Assembly (NCBI GenBank): GCA_021791995.1
Contig: JAJYVN010000194.1
Coordinates: forward strand, 1 to 5,765
Direction of reading: 5' to 3'
From: Bacillota bacterium
GTDB taxonomy: Bacteria; Bacillota; Sulfobacillia; RBS10-35; JAJYVN01
DNA: 5,765 bases
Shown: piece by piece, positions 5,385 through 5,765 of the stretch
Layout: every line of letters starts with the position of its first letter
Numbering within the stretch: the first letter of the stretch is position 1
The notes under the pieces: model-generated
Seen by the model: only the letters and a program-made list of their open reading frames with translations
Database searches by the model: none
Told to the model about the DNA's origin: nothing
Made by a program: the position numbers and the translations under genes

Positions 5385-5653
5385 GAGATTGTGCTCCTTG
5401 ACGCCAGCGTCCGCCTGGTCACTCGTCGCTGGAATCTGAGCAAGAATTCTGCAGGGTCGCCATATTTCCCTGCGGCCTCCTTGTGTAGCCAAGCGAACCG
5501 AAATCGGCCTTGCCAGTGGGGCATGCTCCAAGCACTCTTCGATCCGTGCCCCATGCGCTCGGTTCACACCACTCGCGCTACGCAAGACCACGCTAGTCGG
5601 CGGGGAAGCCTGCGGTGCGGCCGGCGTTTCGCAAAGAGGGTAGGTCGATCGGT

Positions 5654-5676
5654 GGGTTATGACCTGACCATTACCC
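5654..5676. promoter_or_regulatory. 23-bp imperfect palindrome, possible operator
   Basis: GGGTTATG (5654-5661) and CATTACCC (5669-5676) pair except for one T-T mismatch, around the 7-base centre ACCTGAC. It is more AT-rich than the sequence around it and lies about 285 bases upstream of the secreted protein's ATG. A second arm (CATAAC, 5676-5681) can pair with GTTATG as an alternative. The shape fits a dimeric regulator site, but no regulator can be named. Confidence 0.35.
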
Positions 5677-5765
5677 ATAACGGATGTTCATGCGGGGGTC
5701 GGGGGCCAACGGCGACAGGGAGGCACAGGGCGCGATGCAGGTGTGCTGCCTGGGTAGACCGTGTT

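Larger units (their letters stand above)
5372..5765 (-). promoter_or_regulatory. Gene-free upstream region with several stem-loops
   Basis: No convincing gene lies in these 394 bases; the open frames carry no ribosome binding site and no recognisable protein. Perfect 6-bp inverted pairs occur at 5404-5409/5427-5432 (CCAGCG/CGCTGG), 5451-5456/5468-5473 (GCAGGG/CCCTGC) and 5518-5523/5547-5552 (GGGGCA/TGCCCC), all within 190 bases of the ATG. They suggest a folded leader RNA or binding sites. I recognise no known riboswitch and no strong promoter. A TTGGCT (5489-5494) spaced 18 bases from GAAATA is the best but weak candidate. At the window edge the - strand is open in short frames, so the tail of another gene cannot be excluded. 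Confidence 0.4.

Noticed and set aside
5372..5554. 61-residue N-terminal extension of the secreted protein from the ATG at 5554
   Set aside because: The internal ATG at 5371 has an almost perfect Shine-Dalgarno sequence and is followed at once by a signal peptide, which must be N-terminal.
5625..5665. CGCAAAG followed by GGTAGG, reminiscent of the c-di-GMP-I riboswitch core
   Set aside because: The first GCAAA strand, the P2 stem and the receptor are missing, and it is on the + strand with no gene following in the window.
5373..5678. 101-codon open frame on the - strand upstream of the secreted protein
   Set aside because: No ribosome binding site, no recognisable motif, and it spans the inverted repeats of the probable leader.

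Overview
The window (about 60% G+C by eye) looks like a chromosomal piece of a GC-rich bacterium. The queuosine enzymes are close to the Bacillus type: QueE has the GGNP form of its glycine motif and an LWGN-R-RGV C-terminus, as I remember it from Bacillus subtilis. The large secreted protein at the right is of a kind common in Actinomycetota and in GC-rich Bacillota such as acidophilic Sulfobacillus-like lineages. A GC-rich Bacillota is my best guess, not a firm call.

Left part (1-2104, + strand): the 3' end of an endonuclease IV gene (nfo) runs with almost no spacing into queD, queE and queC. Together QueD, QueE and QueC turn 7,8-dihydroneopterin triphosphate into preQ0, the 7-deazaguanine precursor of queuosine. 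The genes are tightly coupled: a 3-nt gap, a 4-nt overlap and a 2-nt gap, with ATG, GTG and TTG starts. A weak hairpin followed by a T run lies just after queC. GTP cyclohydrolase, queF and tgt are not in the window.

Middle (about 2121-2890): a wrecked IS200/IS605-type element. It has a TTGAC target-like site on its left, a left-end stem-loop, a TATAAT box directly before a tnpB start codon, and a tnpB N-terminal remnant spread over three reading frames with two stop codons. The whole nuclease part is missing, but the right-end hairpin ending in GTCAA is well preserved. Two strong inverted repeats follow (2767-2798 and 2818-2874), between the element and the convergent gene on the other strand.

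Right part (2891-5765, - strand): one 826-residue exported protein with a Sec signal peptide, a glycine-rich domain of about 310 residues resembling the ALK/LTK-type glycine-rich domain, two Cys-paired Ig-like domains, two Ig-like repeats of another type and a C-terminal beta domain. It has no visible cell-wall or membrane anchor. It starts behind a strong Shine-Dalgarno sequence. The 394 bases upstream hold no convincing gene but several stem-loops and a 23-bp imperfect palindrome, so they are probably a leader and regulatory region.

I see no clearly new multi-gene system. The items most worth a second look are the tnpB-less element with an intact right end, the glycine-rich/Ig surface protein with its structured upstream region, and a perfect hairpin inside queE just before queC.
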